From DATLFA01 sp039934635 (GTDB lineage Bacteria; Actinomycetota; Acidimicrobiia; Acidimicrobiales; WLNW01): a DNA stretch of 24,507 bases. Both the position numbers and the translations under genes were made by a program. Below are positions 1-7,386 of the stretch, piece after piece. The notes below the pieces were generated by a model, which saw only the letters and a program-made list of their open reading frames with translations, searched no databases and had not been told where the DNA came from. How positions within the stretch are numbered: the first letter of the stretch is position 1; every line of letters starts with the position of its first letter. The stretch covers positions 1 through 24,507 of the forward strand of contig JBDTLT010000063.1 of the NCBI GenBank assembly GCA_039934635.1. The letters are read 5' to 3'.

Positions 1-1
1 T

Positions 2-631
2 CGTAAGGGCCGGCAACGACGTTCCGACGGCGACGTAACGCGCGCTCGCGTCGTCGAGTCGGCGGTCGAATGCATCCTCGAAGCCGGGTACTACCAAACC
101 AGCACCAACGACATTGCCAAGCGTTCGGGCGTGACGTGGGGCGCGCTGCAATACCAGTTTGGCAATCGCGAGGGATTGCTCCTCGAGGTGCTCAACAGCC
201 GCTGGCACGACCTGCAAAACGAGGTCGGCTCGGCGCAGATCACCGGCGACACACTCGAACAGCGGCTCGAATCGGTGTTGGAGGTGCTGTCGTCGCACTA
301 CGGGCGACCGGCGCAACTCGCCCACCTCCAAATCCTCCTCGATCTCAGTCACGACCCCCGCACCAGCGAAGCCGCGCGCAAAGCGGTGGCGATCCACGGG
401 CAGGAACTGACGCGCGTGTGGCAATCGCTCTTCGCACAAGCGCTCGGCGACGCAGCCGCCGACGACGATGAGATCATGCGCTATGCCTTCCTCGTCACGC
501 GCGGCTATCTCACTGGTCAATTGATCGCGTCGAGTATTTCGACCACGGCCGACGACACCGTCGTGCGACGTCTGTTGATCAACGGCATCGCCTGTGCCAT
601 CCGCGAGCACGTTGCCGCAAAGCGCTTGTGA
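2..631 (+). CDS. TetR-family transcriptional regulator, 5' end outside window
   Basis: The reading frame is open from base 2 to the TGA at 629-631, so the true start lies upstream of the window. The visible N-terminus has the TetR DNA-binding pattern: a helix with AVECILEAGYYQTSTNDIAK, then RSGVTWGALQYQFGNREGLL, which is the recognition helix and following turn (tyrosine usually replaces the first Q in YQFGNREGLL). The remaining ~150 residues form a helical ligand-binding domain without a recognisable effector signature. A GTG at 131 lies inside the recognition helix and cannot be the real start. TetR proteins usually repress neighbouring genes; the downstream DoxX/sugar dehydrogenase pair is a possible target, but 204 bases separate them and I found no clear operator. 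Confidence 0.9.
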   Translation, partial: RKGRQRRSDGDVTRARVVESAVECILEAGYYQTSTNDIAKRSGVTWGALQYQFGNREGLLLEVLNSRWHDLQNEVGSAQITGDTLEQRLESVLEVLSSHYGRPAQLAHLQILLDLSHDPRTSEAARKAVAIHGQELTRVWQSLFAQALGDAAADDDEIMRYAFLVTRGYLTGQLIASSISTTADDTVVRRLLINGIACAIREHVAAKRL

Positions 632-835
632 CGCTCAGAGGTTGCAGAGACGCTCGGCTATTGCAGGCCGAGGACGGCACCGCTATCCGAGGGCGTCACG
701 CCGGCAGTTTGGAACAATCGCGCGGCAAAGACTTTGGGATTTGCGCCCCCCAATGAGCCCCGATCCGCGAAACATTGTCACAACTATGACTCGGGCGCCA
801 GCGGTGGCCGTCGGCGCCGCGTTCGAGGATTGCCG

Positions 836-1384
836 ATGCTCACCCCTGGGTATGGGTGCGCAATGCTCACCCATCGCCTTGCCCGTCCGTTGCTCGCCAG
901 TATGTTCGTCGCCGGAGGGCTCGACGCCCTCCTGCATCCCGACGCGAAGTTGAAGAAGGCCGACGCCGTCACGAGCAAAGTGACGCAGTGGCTCGGGCTG
1001 CCCGACGACACCAAGATGCTCGTGCGACTGAACGGCGGCGTGCAGATCGGCGCCGGCATCCTCATGGCGATGGGGGTCCTCCCCCGTCCGATGGCCGCCA
1101 GCCTCGCCGCATCGCTCGTGCCCACCACGCTGGCGGGTCATCCGTTCTGGCAGGAGCCCGACCCTGCAGCGCGGTCGGCACAGCGCATCCAGTTCTTGAA
1201 GAACCTGTCGATCCTCGGCGGGCTCATCCTTGCGGCAAACGACACGGACGGACGGCCATCGGTGAGCTGGCGCGCCCATCGTGCGCTCGAACACACCTCG
1301 GCGCGGGTGTCGGATTCGGCCGCACGCGCGGCAGATTCGGCCGCGCGCGCGGCGCACTCGCTCCCCTTGTTGGCGCACTCGTGA
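836..1384 (+). CDS. DoxX-like integral membrane protein
   Basis: The 182-residue product resembles the DoxX/DoxD-like family. It opens with RLARPLLASMFVAGGLDALLHP, typical of the first DoxX membrane helix, followed by hydrophobic stretches around the GGVQIGAGILMAMGVLP, MAASLAASLVPTTLAG and LSILGGLILAAND segments (about four helices). The C-terminus (about residues 140-180) is a soluble Ala/Ser/Arg-rich tail with SAARAADSAARAAHS repeats. I chose the ATG at 836 because GAGGA at 825-829 sits 6 bases before it; an in-frame ATG at 863 without a good ribosome site would also give a complete domain. Its stop overlaps the GTG of the next gene, implying co-translation. DoxX proteins are linked to quinone or thiol redox chemistry in some bacteria; the exact role here is unknown. 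Confidence 0.8.
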   Translation: MLTPGYGCAMLTHRLARPLLASMFVAGGLDALLHPDAKLKKADAVTSKVTQWLGLPDDTKMLVRLNGGVQIGAGILMAMGVLPRPMAASLAASLVPTTLAGHPFWQEPDPAARSAQRIQFLKNLSILGGLILAANDTDGRPSVSWRAHRALEHTSARVSDSAARAADSAARAAHSLPLLAHS

Positions 1385-2544
1385 CGGTGCGTCGCCGCGT
1401 GGTCGCAGGCATCGCATTGGCGGTGCTGGTCACGTCCTGCGGCGACGACGGCGGTTCGGCATCGAGCGCGACCAACCGCGCCAACACAGTTCCGGTCGCG
1501 ACAACGACGGGCGCCGCGACGACGATCCCCGCGACGACGACTCCTGCGACGACCCCGCCCACGACCGCGCCGGCCGGACGCAACTACGACTTCACCAAGC
1601 CCGAAGTGATCGCCACCGGCCTATCGGTTCCGTGGGGGATCGCATTTCTGCCCGACGGAACCGCGCTCGTCGCCGAGCGCATGTCCGGGCGCATCGTTCA
1701 GTTGCGCGCCGGTACGGCGCCGCAGCCGGTGATGACCGTGGCCGACGTCAGCCCGAACGGTGAGGGCGGCCTCCTCGGTCTCGCGACATCGCCGACCTAC
1801 GCGCAGGACGGCCTGGTCTACGCCTACTTCACGACCACCACCGACAATCGAGTTGCCCGGTTTCGTCTCGGTGCGCCGCCCCAGGTGATCCTCTCCGGTA
1901 TTGCCGCCGCCGGCGTCCACAACGGCGGGCGCCTCGCGTTCGGCCCTGACGGCCTGCTCTATGTCACCACCGGTGACGCCGCTGCGGGCGCGCGCGCACA
2001 AGATCTCGCGAACATCAACGGCAAGATCCTGCGCATCAAAGCGGACGGCTCCCCCGCCGACGGCAATCCGTTTCCGGGCAGCCCCGTATGGTCGCTCGGG
2101 CACCGCAATGTGCAAGGCCTCGCATGGGACGCCCGCGGTCGCCTCTTCGCGTCCGAATTCGGCGGAAACGCGTTCGACGAAGTCAATCTGATCGAACCGG
2201 GCAAGAACTACGGGTGGCCGACCGTCGAAGGCACGGGCAACAACCCTGCGTTCGTGAATCCACTCGTGACGTGGTCGACAAACGTCGCGTCGCCGAGTGG
2301 CGCCGCAATCTCCGGCGACTCGCTGTATGTCGCCGCGCTCGCTGGCGCCCGCCTATGGAAGATGACGGTCACGCCCACTGGTTTGAGCACTCCCCAAGCA
2401 CTGCTGGAGGGTCAGTTCGGGCGGCTGCGCACCGTCGTCACGGCCCCCGACGGAGCGCTCTGGGTCGCCACCAGCAACCGCGACGGCCGCGGCACGCCGA
2501 CCCCCGATGATGACCGCATCATTCGGTTCGCGCCCACGCCCTGA
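1381..2544 (+). CDS. PQQ-dependent sugar dehydrogenase (glucose/sorbosone dehydrogenase family) lipoprotein
   Basis: The 387-residue protein is a six-bladed beta-propeller of the soluble glucose/sorbosone dehydrogenase type, which oxidises aldoses with pyrroloquinoline quinone outside the membrane. Evidence: a lipoprotein signal ending in LVTSC (Cys20), a Thr/Pro/Ala-rich linker to about residue 62, then family blocks VPWGIAFLPDGTALVAER, HNGGRLAFGPDGLLYVTTGD, GHRNVQGLAWD and EFGGNAFDEVNLIEPGKNYG. The HNGG histidine corresponds to the catalytic His of this family. The GTG start at 1381 overlaps the DoxX stop (GTGA); the frame is open further upstream, but that would overlap the whole DoxX gene and is not credible. 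A second GTG at 1387 is possible. Many family members act on unknown sugars, so the substrate is not assigned. Confidence 0.88.
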   Translation: MTVRRRVVAGIALAVLVTSCGDDGGSASSATNRANTVPVATTTGAATTIPATTTPATTPPTTAPAGRNYDFTKPEVIATGLSVPWGIAFLPDGTALVAERMSGRIVQLRAGTAPQPVMTVADVSPNGEGGLLGLATSPTYAQDGLVYAYFTTTTDNRVARFRLGAPPQVILSGIAAAGVHNGGRLAFGPDGLLYVTTGDAAAGARAQDLANINGKILRIKADGSPADGNPFPGSPVWSLGHRNVQGLAWDARGRLFASEFGGNAFDEVNLIEPGKNYGWPTVEGTGNNPAFVNPLVTWSTNVASPSGAAISGDSLYVAALAGARLWKMTVTPTGLSTPQALLEGQFGRLRTVVTAPDGALWVATSNRDGRGTPTPDDDRIIRFAPTP

Positions 2545-2559
2545 CGATCGGCGTCGTCA
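2542..2559. terminator. Short inverted repeat at the end of the sugar dehydrogenase gene
   Basis: TGACGA (2542-2547) and TCGTCA (2554-2559) form a perfect 6-bp stem with a 6-base loop, overlapping the stop codon. No T-run follows. It may be a weak hairpin at the transcript end, or chance. Confidence 0.25.
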
Positions 2560-2715
2560 ACAATTCCGGGCCGACGAAAATTCGCGCTTCAGTTTGCTCA
2601 CCGGTGCGCCGATATCTCTGGGGATCCCGAGGGACGCTTGTTGGGACAGGACGATCCGGACGATTGTCGCCCCGTACGAGCTTGCCGCCACCTCCTGGCC
2701 CACAAGAGGAGCGCG

Positions 2716-2937
2716 ATGCGACCTCACCGCTTTACCCCCCGTTCCGAACCGGCGTCTTGGGCGCGGCCGGCGATGCTCGTCGTCGCGGTCGCGCTGGCTT
2801 GCGCAAGCACGAGTTGTGCGACTTCGCCCCCGAAAACCGAGGTATTGGGCGCGGTCGAAGTCGATGACACCACGAACGAGGTGGGTTTGATCGACGCGGT
2901 GTGTATCACCAACACGCCAACGAATGCGCCATGCTGA
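2716..2937 (+). CDS. Small secreted or lipoprotein-like protein of unknown function
   Basis: This 73-residue ORF is not a family I recognise. AGGAG at 2707-2711 sits 4 bases before the ATG, supporting translation. The protein has a basic N-terminus, a hydrophobic core at residues 19-30 (AMLVVAVALACA) and then STSCATSPP, which looks like a secretion signal; Cys34 could be a lipidation site, but the preceding residues (S-T-S) are a poor lipobox. The mature part is only about 40 residues, acidic and Thr-rich, with Cys63 and a terminal Cys73. The next gene converges on it 11 bases away, so it is probably transcribed alone or as the tail of the upstream unit. Confidence 0.55.
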   Translation: MRPHRFTPRSEPASWARPAMLVVAVALACASTSCATSPPKTEVLGAVEVDDTTNEVGLIDAVCITNTPTNAPC

Positions 2938-2948
2938 GCGCGCGAGGC

Positions 2949-3347
2949 CTACGCGAACTGCTGGACGACCTCGAGGAGATGGCCCTCGTTGTCGGCGATG
3001 AAGGCCACCTTCACCCGTAGGTCGGAGTAGTCCTGCGCGTCACGGCGGATCGACCCGCCGGCGGCGAGAGCACGCTGCATCAGCGCGTCGATGTCCGAGG
3101 TGATGAAGCCGAGAATGACTTCGCTGTCGGACGCCCGGGTCGCGTCGAGATATCGCAACAACACGAACGTGGCCGCACCAACGCCTGTGGGGCTGAAGAG
3201 GATTTCCTCGATGGCGCGCCCGGCAATCTCTGATTCGATGCGGCCGGTCTCCTGCAATCCGAAGACGGAGCGATAGAACGCGGCGCTCGTGTCGAGGTCG
3301 GCAACGAGGAGCTTGGTGAACCCGAAGTGATCTGGCGGAACGGACAT
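2949..3347 (-). CDS. VOC/glyoxalase-fold family protein
   Basis: The 132-residue protein is a single vicinal-oxygen-chelate domain: it begins FTKLLVADLDTSAAFYRSVF, the usual first beta-alpha unit, and ends VAFIADNEGHLLEVVQ, where the final Glu is the common metal-ligand position. The second half includes a GFITSDIDALMQRALAAGG repeat of the fold. Such proteins range from glyoxalases and dioxygenases to antibiotic-binding proteins, so no reaction is assigned. I start at the ATG whose complement is at 3345-3347 because the domain begins seven residues later; the upstream extension is low-complexity and lacks similarity to the fold. It is convergent with the small gene ending at 2937. Confidence 0.82.
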   Translation of the reverse strand: MSVPPDHFGFTKLLVADLDTSAAFYRSVFGLQETGRIESEIAGRAIEEILFSPTGVGAATFVLLRYLDATRASDSEVILGFITSDIDALMQRALAAGGSIRRDAQDYSDLRVKVAFIADNEGHLLEVVQQFA

Positions 3348-3422
3348 CTCGCGCAACTTAGTACGACACAGCGGAGCCCCACCCGGGGAACGATGCGGGA
3401 GGGGGTGGGACTCCACCGTGTG

Positions 3423-3431
3423 CCTTGGGCC
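3423..3431 (+). promoter_or_regulatory. Weak resemblance to the DosR-like boxes, upstream of dps
   Basis: CCTTGGGCC at 3423-3431 is the same 9-base core found in the two better DosR-like boxes at 19488 and 23793, but the left GGGAC half-site is absent. It lies 124 bases upstream of dps. Too degenerate to call with confidence. Confidence 0.15.
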
Positions 3432-3491
3432 TCCGCCCGCCGCATCGGTAACCGCTTGGGCCGAACTTCAAACACGGGGGGAAAAATCGAT

Positions 3492-3517
3492 GTCTATCCG
3501 GGCGCGGTCGTGGGTAC
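3492..3517 (+). promoter_or_regulatory. Candidate SigB/SigF-like promoter of dps
   Basis: GTCT (3492-3495), a 16-base spacer and GGGTAC (3512-3517) resemble the general-stress sigma pattern GTTT-N14-17-GGGTA(T/C), with one mismatch in the -35 part. The element ends 37 bases before the dps ATG. The spacing equals that of the stronger sites before csbD (14048) and the gene at 15012. Dps genes are known targets of general-stress sigma factors in actinobacteria. Confidence 0.4.
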
Positions 3518-3554
3518 CGGACGCCCCACGGAACCGTCGATACGGGAGGCTCTC

Positions 3555-4181
3555 ATGCCCGAACTGCAGACACCGCGACAAGCCCACGGCGACGGGGTGA
3601 GTAGCGACCGCCGCGCCGCGTTCACCGTACCCGGCCTCGACATGGACGCCGCCGACAGCGTGATCGATCTGCTCGACGACTCGCTCGTTGCGTTGAACGA
3701 TCTCGCGCTGACCTTGAAGCACGTCCACTGGAATGTCGTCGGGCCCAACTTCATCGCCGTGCACCAAATGCTCGATCCCCACGTCGAGCAGGTGAGGGCG
3801 ATGGTCGACGGCGTTGCCGAGCGCATCGCCACACTCGGTGGTAGCCCGAATGGACTTGCCGGCTACCTCGCGACCCACCGCAAGTGGGACGACTATTCGA
3901 TCAACCGTGCTACTGCACAAGCCCATCTCGCCGCCCTCGATCTGGTGTACACGAACCTGATATCGGACCATCGCGACCGCATACGGATACTCGAGGGCCT
4001 CGACCCCGTGTCGCAGGGTGTACTCGTGGATCAAGCGGCCGCGTTGGAATTGCAGCAATGGTTCGTGCGGGCGCACCTCGAAGACTCTGCGGGCGGCATG
4101 TCACACGCCGGCGCGCTGACCGAGCACGCTGCTGCGGCCAAGGTCGTCAACCGCGCCCGAGCACTGCGCAGCTCCGGCTGA
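3555..4181 (+). CDS. dps: Dps-family ferritin-like DNA protection protein
   Basis: The 208-residue protein is a Dps: a dodecameric mini-ferritin that oxidises and stores iron and can protect DNA in starvation or oxidative stress. The ferroxidase pattern is complete: His58 (in KHVHWN), His70, Asp85 and Glu89, with the +12, +15 and +4 spacing of the classical Dps inter-subunit site. The four-helix core runs roughly from residue 33 to 178. It has an N-terminal extension of about 30 residues and a C-terminal tail of about 25 residues with few basic residues, so DNA binding cannot be assumed. GGGAGG at 3544-3549 lies 5 bases before the ATG. Upstream is a candidate stress-sigma promoter, and downstream a hairpin terminator. 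Confidence 0.93.
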   Translation: MPELQTPRQAHGDGVSSDRRAAFTVPGLDMDAADSVIDLLDDSLVALNDLALTLKHVHWNVVGPNFIAVHQMLDPHVEQVRAMVDGVAERIATLGGSPNGLAGYLATHRKWDDYSINRATAQAHLAALDLVYTNLISDHRDRIRILEGLDPVSQGVLVDQAAALELQQWFVRAHLEDSAGGMSHAGALTEHAAAAKVVNRARALRSSG

Positions 4182-4223
4182 CCCGAGCCGGTGGTCCATC
4201 CGCCGACACACGCGTCCATCCAC

Positions 4224-4262
4224 GAAGAAAGCCCTGCCTCGTCCAGCGTTGGCAGGGCCTTC
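4224..4262 (+). terminator. Hairpin terminator after dps
   Basis: GCCCTGCC (4231-4238) pairs perfectly with GGCAGGGC (4251-4258) around a 12-base loop. Beyond a three-A bulge, GAAG (4224-4227) also pairs with CTTC (4259-4262). The following bases are pyrimidine-rich (TCTCTG) rather than a clean T-run, common in high-GC genomes. Confidence 0.7.
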
Positions 4263-4315
4263 TCTGTAGGTGGGTTCACTGGCCCATGGGATAAGGGCGC
4301 CGACGCTTTATCCGT

Positions 4316-4342
4316 GGCCGCCGCCCTCCAAACGTGGCGGCC
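4316..4342 (-). terminator. Hairpin, probable terminator of the minus-strand lipoprotein gene
   Basis: GGCCGCC (4316-4322) and GGCGGCC (4336-4342) form a perfect 7-bp stem with a 13-base loop, 22 bases beyond the stop of the convergent gene at 4365. Another weak inverted pair (GGATAA/TTATCC, about 4289-4313) lies between it and the dps terminator. Confidence 0.45.
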
Positions 4343-4364
4343 GGAAAATGTCGCCGGTCACGGG

Positions 4365-4766
4365 TCAACAACGAGAGCCGCTGACGTTGACGTCGGTGCC
4401 CGATACAACGATGCATGAATAGGAGTCATCGACGGCGATCTGGACCTTGCCGTCGTCGTCTCGTCCGTCGCTATTGCTGTCGGCGAGCCCCGTCACCGTG
4501 GGGTTGCGGGGAAGATCACGGGCGGCCTCCTGGAGCACGCTCATCGAGTCGAGCGCCTCGCCCTGGCGGACGAGATCCTTGGCGCGCTGACGGAAGATCT
4601 CCGCTTGTCCGCGAGCGATGCCCGCGTCGACCGCGCTGTCGAGTTCGCTCGCCGCGTCACGGGCTTTGTCTTGGGCGGATGAATCGTCGCCACAGGCATT
4701 GAGCAACAATGCGCTGCCCATCGCGACCGCGAGCCATCTTGTACGGATGCTTCGTTTGGTTGTCAT
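4365..4766 (-). CDS. Small lipoprotein of unknown function
   Basis: This 133-residue protein has a basic N-terminus, a hydrophobic segment and a clear lipobox LLNAC with Cys25, followed by GDDSS, so it should be lipid-anchored outside the membrane. Residues 30-75 form an Ala/Glu/Arg-rich helical stretch. Then comes a DSNSDGRDDDG segment (about residues 94-104), which resembles a calcium-binding DxNxDGxxDD loop, and a beta-like C-terminus containing two cysteines (SYSCIVVSG and GSRC), which may form a disulfide. The tail is vaguely like the end of some pilin domains, but no pilin N-terminus is present. I start at the ATG complement of 4764-4766 because it places the signal peptide at the N-terminus. 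The function is unknown. Confidence 0.72.
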   Translation of the reverse strand: MTTKRSIRTRWLAVAMGSALLLNACGDDSSAQDKARDAASELDSAVDAGIARGQAEIFRQRAKDLVRQGEALDSMSVLQEAARDLPRNPTVTGLADSNSDGRDDDGKVQIAVDDSYSCIVVSGTDVNVSGSRC

Positions 4767-4775
4767 GGGGGCGCA

Positions 4776-4801
4776 GTACCCGTCAACGCGTGCAAGTAAT
4801 C
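4776..4801 (-). promoter_or_regulatory. Possible stress-sigma promoter of the minus-strand lipoprotein gene
   Basis: On the minus strand GATT (complement of 4798-4801), a 16-base spacer and GGGTAC (complement of 4776-4781) fit the looser GNNT-N14-16-GGGTAC form described for Streptomyces SigB. The -10 part ends only 9 bases before the ATG, implying a very short leader. Confidence 0.25.
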
Positions 4802-4823
4802 GTTCGGATACCCTCGCCCTCGT

Positions 4824-5666
4824 ATGGCGTTGCACGACGACGAGCTACACGAGCTGTACGCCGCGCGTCCCGCCGACTTCGTGCGCGTGCGCAACGATCT
4901 TGCTCGCCGGTTGCGCAAAGAGGGCCGCCGCGACGACGCGGAGGATGCCACCAAGCTGCGCCGTCCTCCGGTCACCGCTGCGGCGCTCAACCAAGTCGCT
5001 CGCGAGACGCCGCAGTTGATCGAAGCGCTCCTCGACGAAGGGGCACGCCTGCGAGACGCGATGCAGCGCGCGATTCAAGGCAATGCGGTCGACGTGCGAC
5101 CTGCTCAGGCGGCCGAGCGCCGCGCCGCCGACGCGGTAGTTGCCGCGGCGCGCCACCACCTCGAACCACTCGGCCAACGCGACACCGATGCGGCAGCGCA
5201 GCGCATCAACAACACCGTGCGCGCGGCGGCGCTCGATGACTCGCTCGCGCAACGACTACGTCAGGGGATCCTCGAGAGCGACGCGGTCGCGTCCGGGTTC
5301 GGCTTTGGCGGCCTCGAGTTCGACGAAGGATCTCTTGCTACCGCGCCGCCGAAGAAGCGCTTGCGCCTCGTCGAGACTCCGGCACCATCGCCTAACGACG
5401 ATCACGAGCAAGAGCGAGAGGCGGCAGCGCGCATCGCTGCGCTACGGGCCGAAGCCGAACAACGGGCGGCAGAGGCGGCGGATCTCGCGTCAGCCGCGGA
5501 CGACGCCCAACTCGTGGTCGACCAACTGCGCGACGAGGCAGCGCAGCTGCAGGATCGTATACGAGACGCGGAACGCGAGGCGCGGAGCGCCCGGCGCTCC
5601 GCCGACAAGGCCGGCGTCGACGCGACGCGCGCCCGAGAACGCGCTGACCGCGCACTCGATGCCTGA
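4824..5666 (+). CDS. Conserved actinobacterial coiled-coil protein of unknown function
   Basis: The 280-residue protein belongs by its pattern to a widespread uncharacterised actinobacterial family: ELYAARPADFVRVRNDLARR, then LRRPPVTAAALNQVAR and PQLIEALLDEGARLRDA. These N-terminal ~115 residues form the conserved helical part. Residues about 125-165 (QRINNTVRAAALDDSLAQRL) belong to the same family. The C-terminal ~85 residues are an uninterrupted Ala/Glu/Arg/Asp-rich heptad-like region, a strong coiled-coil candidate. There is no signal peptide or membrane helix, so it is probably cytoplasmic. It diverges from the lipoprotein gene at 4766 (57-base gap) and converges with treZ with only 7 bases between the stops. 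Family members may be structural or nucleoid-associated; that is a guess. Confidence 0.75.
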   Translation: MALHDDELHELYAARPADFVRVRNDLARRLRKEGRRDDAEDATKLRRPPVTAAALNQVARETPQLIEALLDEGARLRDAMQRAIQGNAVDVRPAQAAERRAADAVVAAARHHLEPLGQRDTDAAAQRINNTVRAAALDDSLAQRLRQGILESDAVASGFGFGGLEFDEGSLATAPPKKRLRLVETPAPSPNDDHEQEREAAARIAALRAEAEQRAAEAADLASAADDAQLVVDQLRDEAAQLQDRIRDAEREARSARRSADKAGVDATRARERADRALDA

Positions 5667-5673
5667 ATCCCCT

Positions 5674-7386
5674 TCACGACAAGCGGAAGATTGCAAGACT
5701 CTGCGGTGGCATATGGGCCTGACGCTGCTCGACACTGACCGCCGCATCGTTCGCAAGGATCAGGCCGCTGACCGCGACGGGCGTAGAGACGACGTGCGCC
5801 TCGGTCGAGAAATTCGCGATCCATCGCAATCGTGACGTCTGCACGACAAGACATCGTGCGACCTCGTCGATGTGCAACTCGCGTACTACCAAGCCATCGT
5901 CTTTCACGTAGGTCGAGCGCAGCTCGACGAGCCGCCGATACCACGACAAAAGGTCGGCGTGGGGCAGCGTGATTCTCTCGTCCCAGTCGAGCTTGGACCG
6001 CAGGAACGACCTGGGATCTTGGGGGTCGGGAATGCGTTCGGGGTCCCATCCGAACGACGCGAACTCATCGCGCCGCCCCTGTCGCACTGCGGCGCCCAAC
6101 GCCGCATCGACGTGGTCAGTGAAGTAGAGGAACGGCGACGACGCACCCCACTCTTCACCTTGGAACAACATCGGCACGAAGGGACTCAACAAGACGACGG
6201 CGGCCGAGATCTCGAGGAGTCGCGTCGACACGAGGGCACCCATGCGTTCACCGAGTGCCCGGTTGCCCACCTGATCGTGAGTCTGTGAGTAGGCCAGAAA
6301 GCGTTGTGGTGCAATGCCCAATGGCGACCGGCCGTGCGTCCGCTGGCGATAGTTCGAGTAGCACCCGTCGTACACGAACGACTGTCGCAGTGCCACCGCA
6401 AGCTGCTCGAGCGTTCCGAAGTCGGCGTAGTAGCCCGTTCGCTCACCGGTGACGACCGCGTGGAGCGCGTGATGGAAGTCATCGCTCCACGCCGCGTCGA
6501 AACCGAGACCGCAGTCTTCGCTGGCGCGTACGACCCGCGGATCGTTCAGATCGCTCTCGGCAATCATCCAGATCGAGCGACCGAAGTCGACGCCACAACG
6601 GTGGACCGTTTCGGTCAGTTGTTCGAGGAACGGAATGGCAGATCGGTCCGCGAACGCATGCACCGCGTCGACCCGTAACCCATCGATGTGGTAGTCGCGC
6701 ACCCACATCACTGCGTTTTGGCAGAAGAACTCGCGCACGACATCACTACCTGCACCGTCGAGGTTGACGGCGGCGCCCCAATTCGTCCGATACTCGTCGG
6801 TGAAATAGGGACCGCAACGATCGAGATGGTTGCCGTGTGGTCCGAGATGGTTGTAGACGACATCGAGCACGACCGACAGCTCTCGGGCATGGCAGGCGTC
6901 GACGAAGCGTTTGAGGCCGTTGGGGCCGCCATACGCGTGATGGGGGGCGTAGAGCAATACGCCGTCATAGCCCCAGCCGTGGTCACCGGAGAATTCCGCC
7001 ACGGGCATGACCTCGACGGCATCGATGCCCAACGCCACGAGATCGTCGAGATGGTCGATAGCGGCATCGAAGGTTCCCGCTGTGGTGAAGGTGCCGACGT
7101 GCAGTTCGTAGATCACCGACTCGTCGAGTGATCGCCCCTGCCACGTCTGGTCGTGCCATTGGAAGGACCCGTGATCGACCAACTGGGACCATCCGTCGAC
7201 GCCCTCCGGCTGCCACGGCGAGCGCGGATCAGCCATGGCAAACCCATCGACGACGAAGCGGTAGCGGCCCATAGGCAACACCTCTGTGTGCCACCAGCCC
7301 GCATCGTCACGGACCATCGAACGCGTGGGCTTTGCGTCGTATTCGATCGCGACCGAGTCGGCGCGCGGCGCCCAAAGTGACATCAT
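5674..7386 (-). CDS. treZ: Malto-oligosyltrehalose trehalohydrolase
   Basis: TreZ hydrolyses the alpha-1,4 bond next to the terminal trehalose unit made by TreY, releasing free trehalose in the cytoplasm. The 570-residue protein has the usual N-terminal beta domain (WAPRADSV, then ADPRSPWQPEGVDG), the TreZ signature GDHGWGYDGV (135-143), and the GH13 catalytic set: Asp240 nucleophile in DGLRVDAVHAF, Glu277 acid/base in MIAESDLND and Asp371 in SQTHDQVGNR. A C-terminal beta domain ends the protein. Length is slightly below the common ~580-600. The ATG overlaps the treY stop (ATGA); a second ATG follows immediately. Overlap implies translational coupling and matched amounts of both enzymes. The debranching partner TreX is not in the window. 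Confidence 0.95.
   Translation of the reverse strand: MMSLWAPRADSVAIEYDAKPTRSMVRDDAGWWHTEVLPMGRYRFVVDGFAMADPRSPWQPEGVDGWSQLVDHGSFQWHDQTWQGRSLDESVIYELHVGTFTTAGTFDAAIDHLDDLVALGIDAVEVMPVAEFSGDHGWGYDGVLLYAPHHAYGGPNGLKRFVDACHARELSVVLDVVYNHLGPHGNHLDRCGPYFTDEYRTNWGAAVNLDGAGSDVVREFFCQNAVMWVRDYHIDGLRVDAVHAFADRSAIPFLEQLTETVHRCGVDFGRSIWMIAESDLNDPRVVRASEDCGLGFDAAWSDDFHHALHAVVTGERTGYYADFGTLEQLAVALRQSFVYDGCYSNYRQRTHGRSPLGIAPQRFLAYSQTHDQVGNRALGERMGALVSTRLLEISAAVVLLSPFVPMLFQGEEWGASSPFLYFTDHVDAALGAAVRQGRRDEFASFGWDPERIPDPQDPRSFLRSKLDWDERITLPHADLLSWYRRLVELRSTYVKDDGLVVRELHIDEVARCLVVQTSRLRWIANFSTEAHVVSTPVAVSGLILANDAAVSVEQRQAHMPPQSLAIFRLS

Noticed and set aside
734..753. TTGGG-N10-CCCAA inverted repeat upstream of the DoxX-like gene
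   Set aside because: Arms are simple G and C runs and the half-sites do not match the DosR form or a known TetR operator; likely chance.
856..1380. In-frame upstream extension of the sugar dehydrogenase ORF
   Set aside because: It would overlap the whole DoxX-like gene and is low-complexity Arg-rich sequence; the lipoprotein signal starts right after the GTG at 1381.
3418..3600. 60-codon plus-strand ORF upstream of dps
   Set aside because: Overlaps the dps start and promoter region, Arg/Pro-rich, with no ribosome site.
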